Origin: Pomphorhynchus laevis
Taxonomy: Eukaryota > Acanthocephala > Palaeacanthocephala > Echinorhynchida > Pomphorhynchidae
Length of the DNA stretch: 64,000 nt
Assembly: GCA_012934845.2 (NCBI GenBank)
Contig: WNNJ02002751.1
Coordinates: 62,001-126,000, forward strand
Direction: 5' to 3'
The notes below the pieces were generated by a model. It ran no database searches, was not told the DNA's origin, and saw nothing but the letters and a program-made list of their open reading frames with translations. Within the stretch, counting starts at the first letter, position 1, and each line of letters starts with the position of its first letter. Shown here piece after piece: positions 21,660 through 31,649 of this stretch. The position numbers and the translations under genes were made by a program.

Positions 21660-22200
21660 AAGACCTTGGAATGATTGCAAATAGAAGCTTATCGACCATC
21701 CACACACCAGTCACACAGTTGCCAAATGCCGTCGAATTTTAGGAGTTATTAGAAGGACCATTGGCCAGCTTGACGCATCCAGTTTTAATGAGATACTCTT
21801 CACTGTCTACCACTCTCAAACTACGACAGAGATGAACCTGTTCGAATCCATATTACGCAAGGCCACACATCTTGTACCCAGCCAACGCAAGCTCTCATTC
21901 ATTTTTCGACTCCACGCACTTGGTGTGACCACAGTGAAGAAATCTTTAAAGTTCTCTGACTTAATGTTTGTGTGGACAACGCTTTTCAACCGAACGTGGA
22001 AAAGCTGGAATAAGCTACCAAGTCAAGTGGTTTCGGTCTACAGTATTTTGTCCTTCAAGAGAAGTCTGAAGAATTCACTAACTTAGAACAATCTGATTTT
22101 CATTGATATTTGTTTTTTTACCCTGTACCCAGCCTGTACGAGCTCTACGCTCTTTTGGTTCTGTTGTATTTAATAATAATACTCGACAGATGAGATGCTC
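21660..22200 (+). mobile_element. CR1/L2-like LINE 3' end
   Basis: Coding pieces read HTVAKCRRILGVIRRTIGQL, then FESILRKATHLVPSQRKL, then FNRTWKSWNKLPSQVVSVYS and LSFKRSLKN. This is the C-terminal W-N-LP...S...FK signature of CR1/L2-type RTs. The open frame 21832-22086 covers most of it. A 3' UTR ending TTGTATTTAATAATAATA closes the copy. It is strongly 5' truncated. Confidence 0.75.
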
Positions 22201-22831
22201 GACATAGATGAATCCCATTTGAAAATATGCCTATTAGAGCTATCACGATAAACTATACACGATGTTCGTTTCTTGTGTTTCCTTATTGGCTATTTGAGAA
22301 AGTAAATAGTAATCTGTATTTTTTATTTAATTGATGATACCGTGATGGAGGTTCAACGGCTCTTCTGTTATATTGCTACTTCGATATAGTCAATTTGATA
22401 GTCTTGAATTTAATCTTCGTGTAAGCGAATTTGATGTTTGATCGATATATTGTTTTAATTATTTTTTAATTATTTACTGAGAAATTAGAATTAAGAAAAC
22501 ATTTTGATCTAAACGATTTTTAGATCAGAATTTAAGCGTTAGTGAGCATTTTCAATGGAAGAACTAAAATTTATGCATTACAGGCAGTAAACAAATAACT
22601 TTCATTTAAAAATACAAGTTAAAATAATTGTTTAATAAAAAATGACTTCATAAAGAATCACATAATCAAATGCAAAGTAAAATATTAAAAATACTTTGTA
22701 ACTCTCCATTAAGAATAATACATGATGAACAAATCATTTATGCTTCGCTGCTAGACGCACTGATCGCCTTCGACTAAATTTAACGAGTCCTGAACAAAAG
22801 TAGATTAAAATCCTAATTAATTCGACTACAT
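22201..22831. other. AT-rich spacer downstream of the AIG1-like gene
   Basis: No gene recognised. The 3' UTR and polyadenylation site of the minus-strand AIG1-like gene should lie in its right part; no unambiguous AATAAA was located. Confidence 0.4.
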
Positions 22832-23904
22832 CTAACCTGCTGTAAAGAATGTATCGTTTATAAATTTACCAAATAAGTAGATGATAAAAAGCACAAAAAC
22901 GTTAATCGCCACGAACAGTGTAAAATACAAAGCAGTAAAATCGTTCAGAAAAGGGTAAGCAAACTGTCCAGTTATTCGTTTGATGATCAATAAACTTAAA
23001 AACAAAAACAAAGGTATAAGTAGGTGAATGGCTAATAAATATAATACTCTATGAGGTATATGCAACAGAATAATAAAATACAAAAGATTGATGTACGATT
23101 CTTTGGGTATTGGTGGAATTGAGTCAGCCCTTCAAAGCAATGCCCCAATCCGGGTAATGTATGCTTAAATAATACGGGCATTTTAATTCAAAATATTTGA
23201 TTAAATCGTTTACCAAAATATGATTAAGAGTAGTAGTCAAAAGAAACTGATATTCAACAGGTACCATAAGCTCCTTTTTGTACATATATATCGACCAAAA
23301 GAGTATACAAACAAGCTAAAATATGAGACATATTATATTTTAATTCGATTTAAAATAAAGGAAAACAAAACAATTGTCATGCAAATGTATTTTTAACTGT
23401 ATACTACAAAACTTTCTAAATTGTTTGAAGATATTGTAGGTCACCAGTATTCCTAATAGTATTTGTGTTCATTTCATGTAAAAAATGTTATGCTAAACTT
23501 TTTACAAATTATTTTAATTTAAACGTAAGCAGCAAATGTCCTATAAATAACTTACGATTCCGACCGGAAATGCCAATACTGTGTATATGAAATCTCGAAT
23601 TGGTAAAATGGATTGTTCCAGTTTATGATTTCCAACAATTGCAAACAGATAGTACAACACGCATATTAGATAGTAGATTGTTTGAACCACCTTAACAGAT
23701 CAATTCATCTTACAGCCTTAAACAACAAATTTATAAAAAAAATAAATTTACCACATCGATGTACGTAAGAAATCTAAGATTATAAAGTAGATTGTTGTTG
23801 ATCAAAGGTATTGGGAAATGTATCAACGAATATACAAACAGTAATACTGCAACTGCGCATCCCAAAAGTCTTATCGAAGCGTTAATTGACGTCATTTCAT
23901 TCAT
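22832..23904 (-). CDS. AIG1: AIG1/ADTRP-family fatty-acid-ester (FAHFA) hydrolase, five exons
   Basis: Five exons on the minus strand: 23904-23752, 23690-23556, 23315-23214, 23163-23097 and 23046-22832. All introns are GT-AG, with lengths 61, 240, 50 and 50. Together they encode about 223 residues, the usual size. Landmarks of the androgen-induced-1/FAR-17a family are present: RFLTYIDVVVQTIYYL, LPIRDFIYTVLAFPVG, a FWSIYMYKKELM loop, TLNHIL-HTLPGL, FHQYPKN, and ITGQFAYPFLNDF near the end. Several membrane spans are evident. Human AIG1 uses a Thr and a His as catalytic pair; the equivalents here are Thr47 (FLTYID) and His131, the first codon of exon 4. The family hydrolyses fatty acid esters of hydroxy fatty acids in membranes. 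A second in-frame Met is at 23895. The gene looks intact. Confidence 0.88.
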
Positions 23905-23929
23905 TTTTTATTTATCTAGAAAATTATTA

Positions 23930-24690
23930 TTATATAGACAACACCGTGAGTCAAAGACTCTTTACGAGTTGCATTACAGAAAATCAAAGTACAACTTCAC
24001 AGATCGCAATCGATTATCTTGGCTAAATATTTATCCAACTCCAGCTTGAACGCATGAATATTACGAGAGTTAACAGTCGTATCGGAAAGTTGATTCCATA
24101 CCGATACAACTCTCTATGCAAAAAGTGAGATACATAAAAAGTGGCATAGGTGCAGTGTTCCAAGCATTAAGGTATTTCCGCGTAGTGAGGGCTGATCTCG
24201 CAATCTCAACAAGTGACTCAATGGATGATCCTTAGTATGTAAAATATGCCATACGAGGCACATATCAGCACGAATTCACATGAAACTGAGACTGTATATT
24301 TAGATACCTAAGTTTATCCCTATATTCCAAATGTCTGACAGTGCGGACTAATCTCGTGGTCGAGCGATAAACATTTTCTAAGCGATTACATTCTTCCTTA
24401 GTAATAGGGTAACAGCATGGTGAAGCATATAAAAGTTTACTTAGAATAAAGGCGTTAGAAATGGTCCTAAAACTAGAAATATCAACGTTTAAAAGCGACC
24501 GGCAGATAAGACCAACGACTCGTCTGATTTGTGAACACATAAAATCGGTATGCATGTGAGTGCTTAAATCTTGTCGTACCCAAACACCAAGATCCTTATA
24601 TGAGTCAGTTATCGATATTGCTACACCATCAAGGTGGTAAACTCTATGTTGATTATGTTTCGATCGAGAGATACACATGGAAACACATTT
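23930..24690 (-). mobile_element. CR1/L2-like LINE 3' end, abutting the AIG1 start
   Basis: An open frame at 24265-24678 reads SYKDLGVWVRQDLSTH, RRVVGLICRSLLN, LLYASPCCYPITKEECNRLE and STTRLVRTVRHLEYRDKL, the thumb/C-terminal part of a CR1/L2-type RT. Further on, RVVSVWNQLSDTTVNS and IHAFKLELDKYLAK give the W-N-L...F-L end. The tail TATAATAATAATT stops about 25 bases upstream of the AIG1 start codon, in the same direction. It is 5' truncated and moderately decayed. Confidence 0.8.
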
Positions 24691-24699
24691 TTTATTTTA

Positions 24700-25449
24700 A
24701 CATTAAATTAATTTAACATTATTATAATTACAAAATGTGCTTAACACAAAGGTGAAGGATAAGAGACAGCGCGAAATTAATCAATATCCACTCGGTTCTA
24801 ATACTTTAAAATATTAAAGAAATGTTATAAAAATTTTGTTTATTAAAAAAGTTTTGATTATTTTTATGAAATAAAGCATCGCTCAAAAATCTAAAAATCA
24901 CAGTTTAAAATTTATTTTTTAAATGGTAAAACTAAACTCGTTGGAGTTTAAACTCGTTGTATTTAAGTGAAAACACTTAAATACAATTATTATTAAATTA
25001 AATGATTTCTAAATATATAAAATTTAAAAATGTACAATATGAAAATGTAAAATTTCAACAATTTAAATTTTACAATTTTACAGCACAATTTATTCAATAC
25101 AATTTAATCTTCCTAACTCTATCGATTCTGAAATCAGTTAGACCACTGAAAGCGTTCTGGAATAAGTTGGACCCTTGCTAACCCAACAGCAGCAACAAAT
25201 CGCTTTGGATATCCACAATCAACGAAATAATTTTTGGAATATAAAATCACGAGAAACACAAAAGATAGCAATATTATAAAAGCTTAATAATTTGCTGCTA
25301 CGTGTGGAGCATCAACATGGTTGTCTGCAAAACCGATGGAAACATGTGGTTATTAACTCTCAAAGCTCCAATTTCAAGACGGTCCAGCAAAAGATATGGC
25401 TGGACGGCTCCGAAACAACCAGATCAATGCTAATGCGATTCAAAGGTTA
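24700..25449. other. AT-rich spacer
   Basis: Includes repeated AATTTAAA-type simple sequence around 24990-25100 and an AAACTCGTTG duplication near 24933-24960. The right end may already belong to the F fragment. No gene is recognised. Confidence 0.4.
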
Positions 25450-26095
25450 AGCTCCGTCACTCTCTTTCTTGTAAGGTCGGCGGCATGCCTATATACGACA
25501 CAACTTCCTTCGGGATCTATTTGCAAAAGAGCTAAAAGGGATTTGCGACCCCGTTTCACTAGAACCTACACTGCAACCGCTTCCAGACGGAGTAACATTA
25601 GCAACAAATTTGACAGGCATGGAACATAAGGGTAGAGTAGACATTTCCTGCTATGAGTTGTTTAGTATTTCGGAGCGGTCCCTATTGGACATTTGCGTTT
25701 ACAATCACCTTGCTTCGTCCTACTCAACATAAATGCCACAAAATCACTTTCACTACCACGATCAAAGGAAAATCGGAAAATACGGTGAACGTATATCACG
25801 GTTTGAAAGAGCTTGTTTTTTTCTATAATTTTTGCAGTTAACGGTGATGCTGGTGAAATCGTTTCTACGGTGTTAGGACAAATATGCAGGCGTCAATCTA
25901 TAAAATCTGCTCGGTCATACAATGAATGCATGCGTGATTTGAGGATCAAAACGGGCCCAGCGCTAGCAAGAGCAGCATCATTAAAAGAACGCTGCACTAA
26001 GTTGAGTAATATGTCGGAACAATGCGCAAGGCGGAGTTTGACATTCGAATCAAACTCCGTATTATTCTCGTAACTTTTAGTCTCATCGATGTCGG
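25450..26095 (+). mobile_element. Family F C-terminal nuclease-like block
   Basis: A single frame reads GRRHAYIRHNFLRDLFAKEL, then VSLEPTLQPLPDGV, RVDISCYELFSISE, then RSLLDICVYNHLASSYST. This is the F order RHNxxRD, EPxLQPL, xD(I), DxCxxN. Further pieces read FHYHDQRKIGKYGERISRFE and, at 25813-26073, VLGQICRR, SYNECMRDLRIKTGPALARA. It is the best-preserved example in the window of the region between the two putative active-site motifs. It has a few breaks. Confidence 0.75.
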
Positions 26096-26172
26096 CTCCC
26101 AATCGTACTATGGGGATAATTGATGAGGCAAAAGATACAGTGAGAGAAGATGTGTTTGATTTACAGGTGGAT

Positions 26173-27207
26173 CTACATTATTTTAGACTTGTCGGGGTTT
26201 AGAACGAGATGGAGATTTGAGAGACTTTTGTAGATAGAAGAAAGACAGTTGAAGGCAGAAATGCCGATATCGTGTATGCGATGTTCGGGTGCATGAGCAT
26301 AGATGAAGATATCATCGGCGTATTGCATGACATTAAAAAAGAATGGTTTGATAAACGGAGATAGATCGCCAAGCAGAAGATAGAAAAGAAGGGGACCTAG
26401 GACAGAACCTTGTGGGACCCCGCTAAAAATAGGGATCGGAGGGGAGGATGATGAATTAGAACAGACGCGAAAGGAACGGTCAGATAGATATGAGGCACAC
26501 CATGCTACGGATGAATAAGAAAAGCCGTAATCATTACGAAGGCGAGAAAGGAGGACGGTGTGGTCGACAATGTCAAATGCGAAAGAGAATCGCATTTGAC
26601 AAGTAGGAAAAGCCGTATACGAATTGCAATCAACCGAAGGCATATTCAAGTCACCAAGTATTAAAATATTGGAGATACCTTTAGAATAAAGTTCTACTTC
26701 CCCAATCAGTTTATCTGTGGCGGCCAAGGGTGAACGATATACTACCCCCAGAACAAGCGGAGCGGTATGCATGAATTTTACCCGACACCACAAACTTTCG
26801 ACTTTATCCGAAGAAATGCTAAGAATAGTTACTTTCACATCGTTGCTCACATAAACAATAACACCTCCACCTCTTCCACTATTACGATCACTGCGGAAAA
26901 CCAGATAACCAGGGATGGAGACTTCATTATCAACAATATCACCATATAGCCATGATTCTGTGATAGCAAGTAATTTAGGACGAATTAACTGAACTCTATA
27001 TCTCAGTTCATCTATCTTCGATATAAGACTGCGAACATTACCATGGAGTATTTCACAATGCCCTAACATACCTCTGGGAGTATTCCTATCACCCCTTACA
27101 CATCCTAATAACCCGGACGCTAAACCATTTAGACTCTGATAGGCAGAGTAGACGAGCCCGTTTCGATTACAGAATGCACGCGAGGCGACATGACTAGTGG
27201 GCTCCAA
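26173..27207 (-). CDS. Chimeric ORF2: CR1-like endonuclease fused in frame to a partial family A RT
   Basis: One open frame of 344 codons. Residues about 50-205 are a CR1-type APE endonuclease: HGNVRSLISKIDELR (Asn), ITESWLYGD (Glu), GVVYRSPLA (Tyr), LILGDLNMPSVD (Asp, Asn). From about residue 207 the frame becomes RT palm of family A: FAFDIVDHTVLLSRL, SGVPQGSVLGPLLF, MQYADDIFIYAH and LVLNPDKSKIM. At the fusion point, AFPTCQM leads into RFSFAFD. The frame survives the join, but lacking RT fingers and the endonuclease C-terminus it cannot be a working LINE protein. The family functions as an RT/nuclease for self-copying. Confidence 0.88.
   Translation of the reverse strand: MEPTSHVASRAFCNRNGLVYSAYQSLNGLASGLLGCVRGDRNTPRGMLGHCEILHGNVRSLISKIDELRYRVQLIRPKLLAITESWLYGDIVDNEVSIPGYLVFRSDRNSGRGGGVIVYVSNDVKVTILSISSDKVESLWCRVKFMHTAPLVLGVVYRSPLAATDKLIGEVELYSKGISNILILGDLNMPSVDCNSYTAFPTCQMRFSFAFDIVDHTVLLSRLRNDYGFSYSSVAWCASYLSDRSFRVCSNSSSSPPIPIFSGVPQGSVLGPLLFYLLLGDLSPFIKPFFFNVMQYADDIFIYAHAPEHRIHDIGISAFNCLSSIYKSLSNLHLVLNPDKSKIM
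26571..26601. repeat. Perfect 12-bp inverted repeat at the LINE chimera junction
   Basis: TGTCAAATGCGA at 26571-26582 is exactly complementary to TCGCATTTGACA at 26590-26601, with a 7-base loop. The left arm is native family A sequence. The right arm replaces what should follow in A (GAGGTC in the copy at 39.9 kb) and precedes B-type endonuclease sequence. This looks like a short snap-back copy made when the two sequences were joined. Confidence 0.85.
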
Positions 27208-27239
27208 CTCAGCCGGGTGCGTCGCTTCACAATCTGAAA

Positions 27240-28630
27240 ATTTTTCACATAGAGATTTGTTTCTCCTTTAGCAACACGAGATGCTAGTTCCTCTTTAACC
27301 TTCGATAATTTTTTCGTTCTGATACATCAAGATCTTTCAGCAGTCGAATATTAGACCATTTGAGACGGAACGAGTTTCGCAACATTAAGGTAGCATGAAG
27401 TTGGTTATGGAAGACATCTTTGAGTAGTCGGGGTTTATTATTTAAAGCATTACGCTTACCTAGACGGAAAAGAGCGACAAGTTTAACTTTTTGGACTGTC
27501 TCAATGTCACGGGAGCCAATTACATGTGCCAGAATAGACCTCAAACTCTGAATGTCGTCATTCAGTCGTGCTTGCGCATTCTCGAAGATAGACTCGGGCA
27601 CATTAGCTAGAATAACTGAGCATCCTCTATTATATATACGCTTATTTGAGATCACCCTATCGAGACCATCACAGGACACAGCAGATTGTGTATCTGTACA
27701 TGCACGTAAGCTGGGTATTTGAGTATCCGTTTTAACAATATTCCGCAAGCTAGATAAGTCTGTCTGGGTATGTGAATCATGATACTCTAAAGAACTTGAT
27801 GGTGACATAAAGGTGACGTGTGCGTTGCCCAAGGAAACGCACTGACCATCTTTGTTTGAGATAGTACGAAATGTCGCATTGTGAGCATTCGACATCTTCG
27901 GTGTATCACTTTGGGAAATCGCTTCATCAGACAGAATATATTTCGAGACTTCGTCATATGATCTTGACACTGAATTTGGAGTTGAATAGAAAGAACGCAA
28001 ATATCCCCACTTCCAAATACGGGATGCTAAAGGTCCATCGCTGCCGACATGCGCGCCAGTTGTTTGAGTTCGCTTGTCAATATGTAAAGCAATATCGAGA
28101 GAAGGACGATCAACGACAACGCAGGTAGTCCTATCGTTCGTGGTCTGTGATACTTTAGGGACTGTATTTTCAGCAATTTGTTGCAATTTGCGATCGTTTT
28201 TATTCTCATCAAGGGGAATAACGCAGGCAGTCGTATCATCACCAACCTGCGCATCCACAGGAACTATATTTTTAAGAGGATGTTGAGCTTTGGAAGAGGA
28301 TATTTTATCGTCCATGAGAACGGTTCGACTGAGAGATTGGTTATGTGCTTCTTCAAATTCGACCAAACGTCTTCTCCAAATATTAAGCTCCTTCACATCA
28401 CAAAAGCCACATAAATAAGCATCATCGGAATTCTTTTTTAACTTGCTCATACAAATAGTGGTCCAGGTGTCACACAAATGATTTAAACACTGAACTTGGA
28501 CAGATGTACACTCATCAATTATGCTTGCGTTTAGATATACGGTGTTTACATTTGACTTCTTAGCTTTAAGCTTCGATGTTTTTCGTGTCATTATGTGTTT
28601 TGTTCCGCTGGCAAGTTGTTTTGCAAACAA
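27240..28630 (-). CDS. LINE ORF1 with Zn-finger-like N-terminus (B-like family)
   Basis: A 448-codon frame, 28630 to 27284. Its N-terminal part has VQCLNHLCDTWTTIC ... LCGFCDVKEL, the same Cys-rich (PHD-like) pattern as the ORF1s at 30.1 and 42.2 kb. A long Ser/Thr/Asp-rich middle is probably disordered. The C-terminal domain reads CSVILANVPESIFENAQ and LVALFRLGKRNALNNKPRLL, then RLLKDLDVSERKNY. After its stop the family-typical ending (VAKGETNLYVKNF) continues in a neighbouring frame to about 27240, so one late frameshift is present. CR1/L2-type ORF1 proteins bind the element RNA. Confidence 0.75.
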
Positions 28631-28704
28631 TCCAATTGTAATCCAATTTGTGATGTATGTGTATGTATCTTAGATTGTATTTACTTTAGATCTCAAATGT
28701 GTGT

Positions 28705-29475
28705 TTAAGCTGTAAATATATTTTGAAGTATATGCTCATGTAAATGATTTCGAAGAAATCCAATCTCATTACATATTGTTGCAATTCTTAAAATTTCATT
28801 ATTTAATGTATTATATTTTATATTATATGGTATGCACGAATGCTCATGCAAAAATATGTTTCTTGTAAATTTAAATATGTCATCTTTACGATATAAATTA
28901 ATAGTAGTTTTAGCTAATGTTAATTTAATGTTCATATCTAGATATACACCTTCTTTATCATTAATATTGGTTTTGTTAAGAATAAGGCTTTCTGGATAAA
29001 TGTGCTCACTAATTGAATAAAAGTTATTAGAATTAAATACACATATATCATCAATGTATCGAAACATATATTCCATATATTTATATTGTTTAGATTTAGT
29101 TTTTACACAGTTATGAACAAATTCATATTCTATAAAGCTTGAAGCTTTATAAAGCTTCTTTATATTATTGTGTTGATTTATATATTTTACTATTTTCTGC
29201 TTGATGTTATTTTTATAGTAACCTCGTTTAAAATATGTATCTATTAAATTATTTAAATGATTTTGAAGAAAGCCAATATAATTACATATTGTTGTGATTC
29301 TTAAAATTTCATTATTTAATGTATTATATTTTATATTATATGGTATGCATGAATGCTCATGCAAAAATATGTTTCTTGTAAATTTAAATATGTCATCTTT
29401 AGACTTTTGTTTACAGGAGAAAGTTTTACCTTCAATTTGAAAAGTTATATTTTTGTAATCAATTGCTTTTTTCAA
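28705..29475 (-). mobile_element. Penelope-like RT fragment with an internal duplication
   Basis: A 256-codon open frame. The block beginning KDDIFKFTRNIFLHEHSC and ending near IGFLxNHL appears twice, at about residues 27-75 and 200-246 (DNA near 29230-29400 and 28740-28890). Between them lie FIEYEFVHNCVKTKSKQYKY, MFRYIDDICVFNSNNFYSIS and VYLDMNIKLTLAKTT. It is the same family as the 6.8-7.7 kb pair, and the catalytic YIDD is kept. It is a rearranged fossil despite the long open frame. Confidence 0.8.
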
Positions 29476-30060
29476 ACTAGTTACCTATAGTAAAAATATT
29501 CAAACTGGCCATCAATGGTTTCTTTCCTAATTTTAAGTTGATATACCTGTGCAGTCATTGTTACTATTGAAATTTCAATTACCAGTGAAATTTTGATATT
29601 TTATTCTGCACGCTACTTTAATCCTATCTGTATGCCAACTACATTACACTACATTTCAGTAATGGTGAACTTCATCATCTACCGATACAATACCTATGCT
29701 TCATATTTTGGTCTTTTTAATGTTGGCTTAACATACACAAGATCTAATATACATACAATTAAGAAGATTAAAGATATCAAGAAGATTAAACTATCTTGGA
29801 CAAGATTAAACTATCTTGCTAACAACTACTACTTACAATAAAACACACAGAACAATCTGTATCGATAAAAAGATTACACTAATTACAAAGACAGCCTCGA
29901 TTACTCGATTCCAGGAACCATTCAAAGATATAAACTTAAACACACACTACTTATACAAGCTTAAATACACATAACTACCTACAAGCAAGCCCAACGAACA
30001 CAAAGCTTAAACACACAATTATTCGATTACAACGAGCGAAGCGAGTGGACACAACAATCG
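29476..30060 (+). other. Spacer and probable 5' UTR of the B element
   Basis: No gene recognised. A local duplication of AAGATTAAACTATCTTG occurs near 29785-29818. The approach to 30061 is rich in AAACACACAA-like sequence and is less AT-biased than the spacer to the left, so the B element's 5' end is probably near 29850. Confidence 0.4.
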
Positions 30061-31557
30061 ATGGCAAGGACAAAGAAGGCAGAAACGAAAAAATGCTTAG
30101 CAAGTCAGCAGATTAACGGTACTCGCAATCAGACTGTACCAAAATTAGCAAACCCCTCCTCTGGGTATCAGCAACGCTATGTCTCTTGCAGCATATCTGG
30201 ATGTGACATATGGACAACTGTCAACGTTCCATCTTGTCTAACGAAATCTCTACTGTCTGGGGATTTTGTTTGTGGGTTCTGTGCCTCCGAATTACTCTCC
30301 GTGTTGTTCAAGGGCCATTGTGACGAGCAAGTATCAATAAATGCTTTAAATAGGAACGCAGATTCAAACTGTCACAACGATGGGGAAGATCGTAGTATTG
30401 ACGAGCCAGAAAAGAGTTCAGCAGCGTTCAGACAGTCAAACAGCTCGTCGTCATGGATTGATGATGTTTCGGCCACTCCAAAATCATCTGAGATAGGAAC
30501 CAATAATGCTATTCATGTACTCAATCATTCTCTCACGCAGCAGTCGAAGTTAGAACTGAACTATCGTTCAATCATACCCTTCAATAGCAATTCAACTCAA
30601 TGCTTCGTTAGGGATGCATTGCATGAGACTAATGTGATGGATTACTTCTTCAAACAACTTCCTGTTTTGGAATCTATTGTTCATCCCCATATATTGGACT
30701 CGAGCAGCGTCGGTCTTGATGTAGATGACAAATGTTCCGCCCTCAAGCATGCGAATGTTGATTTGTCAACTCCTGTTAACACTTCCTCGGGCAGTGATTG
30801 TTCTCAAAACTGTCCTCTGGGTAGTGATTGTAGTGAGCGTCCTTGTGCTTACCCGCAGCTACTGCATCCCCGCTGCAGTTTATGTGTTGCTCCTATAGTA
30901 GCCCCGCTAATTGAGAGCGTTAAGGATCTTGCAAAGGCTAGTCAGATTATCGTTAGGTTTATAGATAATCTACGACAAATACTTAGCCTTTCAAATAAAA
31001 AACAACATACAGTGATTCCTCCAAATCATCTACGGCCATCAATTACCTCTGAGACTCATTCTTCATTAGTTCCGTCTGCTAGCTCTAAACAATTTAGCTT
31101 TAGGCAATTTAACTCCAGAAGAGAGTTAAACGTTATCGTGAGCGGTGTTGAAGAATCTCTCAGTAACAATCCCCAAAGTAGACTGGATGACGATATTGTG
31201 CATCTTCGCGCGGTGTTTTCTAAGATTTTTCTCCAGAGCGATGTGGATGTTGCGAAGAGTCTTAAAGTTCGAAGAGTTTTTCGTCTAGGCAAGAAACTTT
31301 CAGATAGACCTAGACTTCTAAAAGTTGTTCTAGACTCAAAAGATCATGTTGACTTCCTACTCAAGCATGCATTTAGATTATCGCGCTCTGATTTTCATAC
31401 ACTCCGTGATTTATCTCCTGCAGATCGTTTGAGAAGACACGAGGCTTTCAACGAGCTGCATCGACGGCTGGAAAGTGGTGAGGGCAACCTATGTGTCCGG
31501 AATTTTCGGGTGGTCAAGTGGCGTCCGACTGTCCGGTGGTATCCCTTACTTTTGTAG
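30061..31557 (+). CDS. Family B LINE ORF1 protein
   Basis: 498 codons, intact. The N-terminus is basic (MARTKKAETKK). A PHD-like Cys pattern follows: Cys43, Cys48 with WTT after it, then CGFC at 71-74. The middle is a low-complexity Ser/Asn/His region. The C-terminal domain, about residues 355-490, reads LNVIVSGVEESLSNN, DDDIVHLRAVFSKIFL, RRVFRLGKKLSDRPRLLKVV, LRDLSPADRLRRHEAF and RLESGEGNLCVRNFRVVKW. This is the domain typical of CR1/L2 ORF1s, which chaperone the element RNA. ORF2 follows after about 60-80 bases. Confidence 0.85.
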   Translation: MARTKKAETKKCLASQQINGTRNQTVPKLANPSSGYQQRYVSCSISGCDIWTTVNVPSCLTKSLLSGDFVCGFCASELLSVLFKGHCDEQVSINALNRNADSNCHNDGEDRSIDEPEKSSAAFRQSNSSSSWIDDVSATPKSSEIGTNNAIHVLNHSLTQQSKLELNYRSIIPFNSNSTQCFVRDALHETNVMDYFFKQLPVLESIVHPHILDSSSVGLDVDDKCSALKHANVDLSTPVNTSSGSDCSQNCPLGSDCSERPCAYPQLLHPRCSLCVAPIVAPLIESVKDLAKASQIIVRFIDNLRQILSLSNKKQHTVIPPNHLRPSITSETHSSLVPSASSKQFSFRQFNSRRELNVIVSGVEESLSNNPQSRLDDDIVHLRAVFSKIFLQSDVDVAKSLKVRRVFRLGKKLSDRPRLLKVVLDSKDHVDFLLKHAFRLSRSDFHTLRDLSPADRLRRHEAFNELHRRLESGEGNLCVRNFRVVKWRPTVRWYPLLL

Positions 31558-31649
31558 AGTCAGACCTCTTTAGTAGTGATGGTTCGTGTGCAGGATAACT
31601 AGTAGACTTCGATAGTGTCACCGAGCGTGTCACATTTTCCCATTATACG

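Larger units (their letters stand above)
26103..28640 (-). mobile_element. Chimeric LINE: family-B-like ORF1 and endonuclease joined to a family A RT
   Basis: Minus strand, left-facing. The 5' part (28640-26600) has a B-type ORF1 and endonuclease. The 3' part (26590-26103) is nearly identical to the family A element at 36365-36860, including 3' UTR through CCCATAGTAC. A perfect 12-bp inverted repeat marks the joint. The RT part starts in the palm, so fingers and the motif A region of the B element are missing. The near-identity of the A portion to two other copies here suggests recent joining. Confidence 0.85.

Noticed and set aside
26571-26601. Transcription terminator hairpin
   Set aside because: No terminator of this type is expected in a eukaryotic Pol II context, and the hairpin coincides with the LINE chimera junction.
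27871-28414. Several plus-strand frames of 70-85 codons
   Set aside because: They lie antisense to the minus-strand LINE ORF1.
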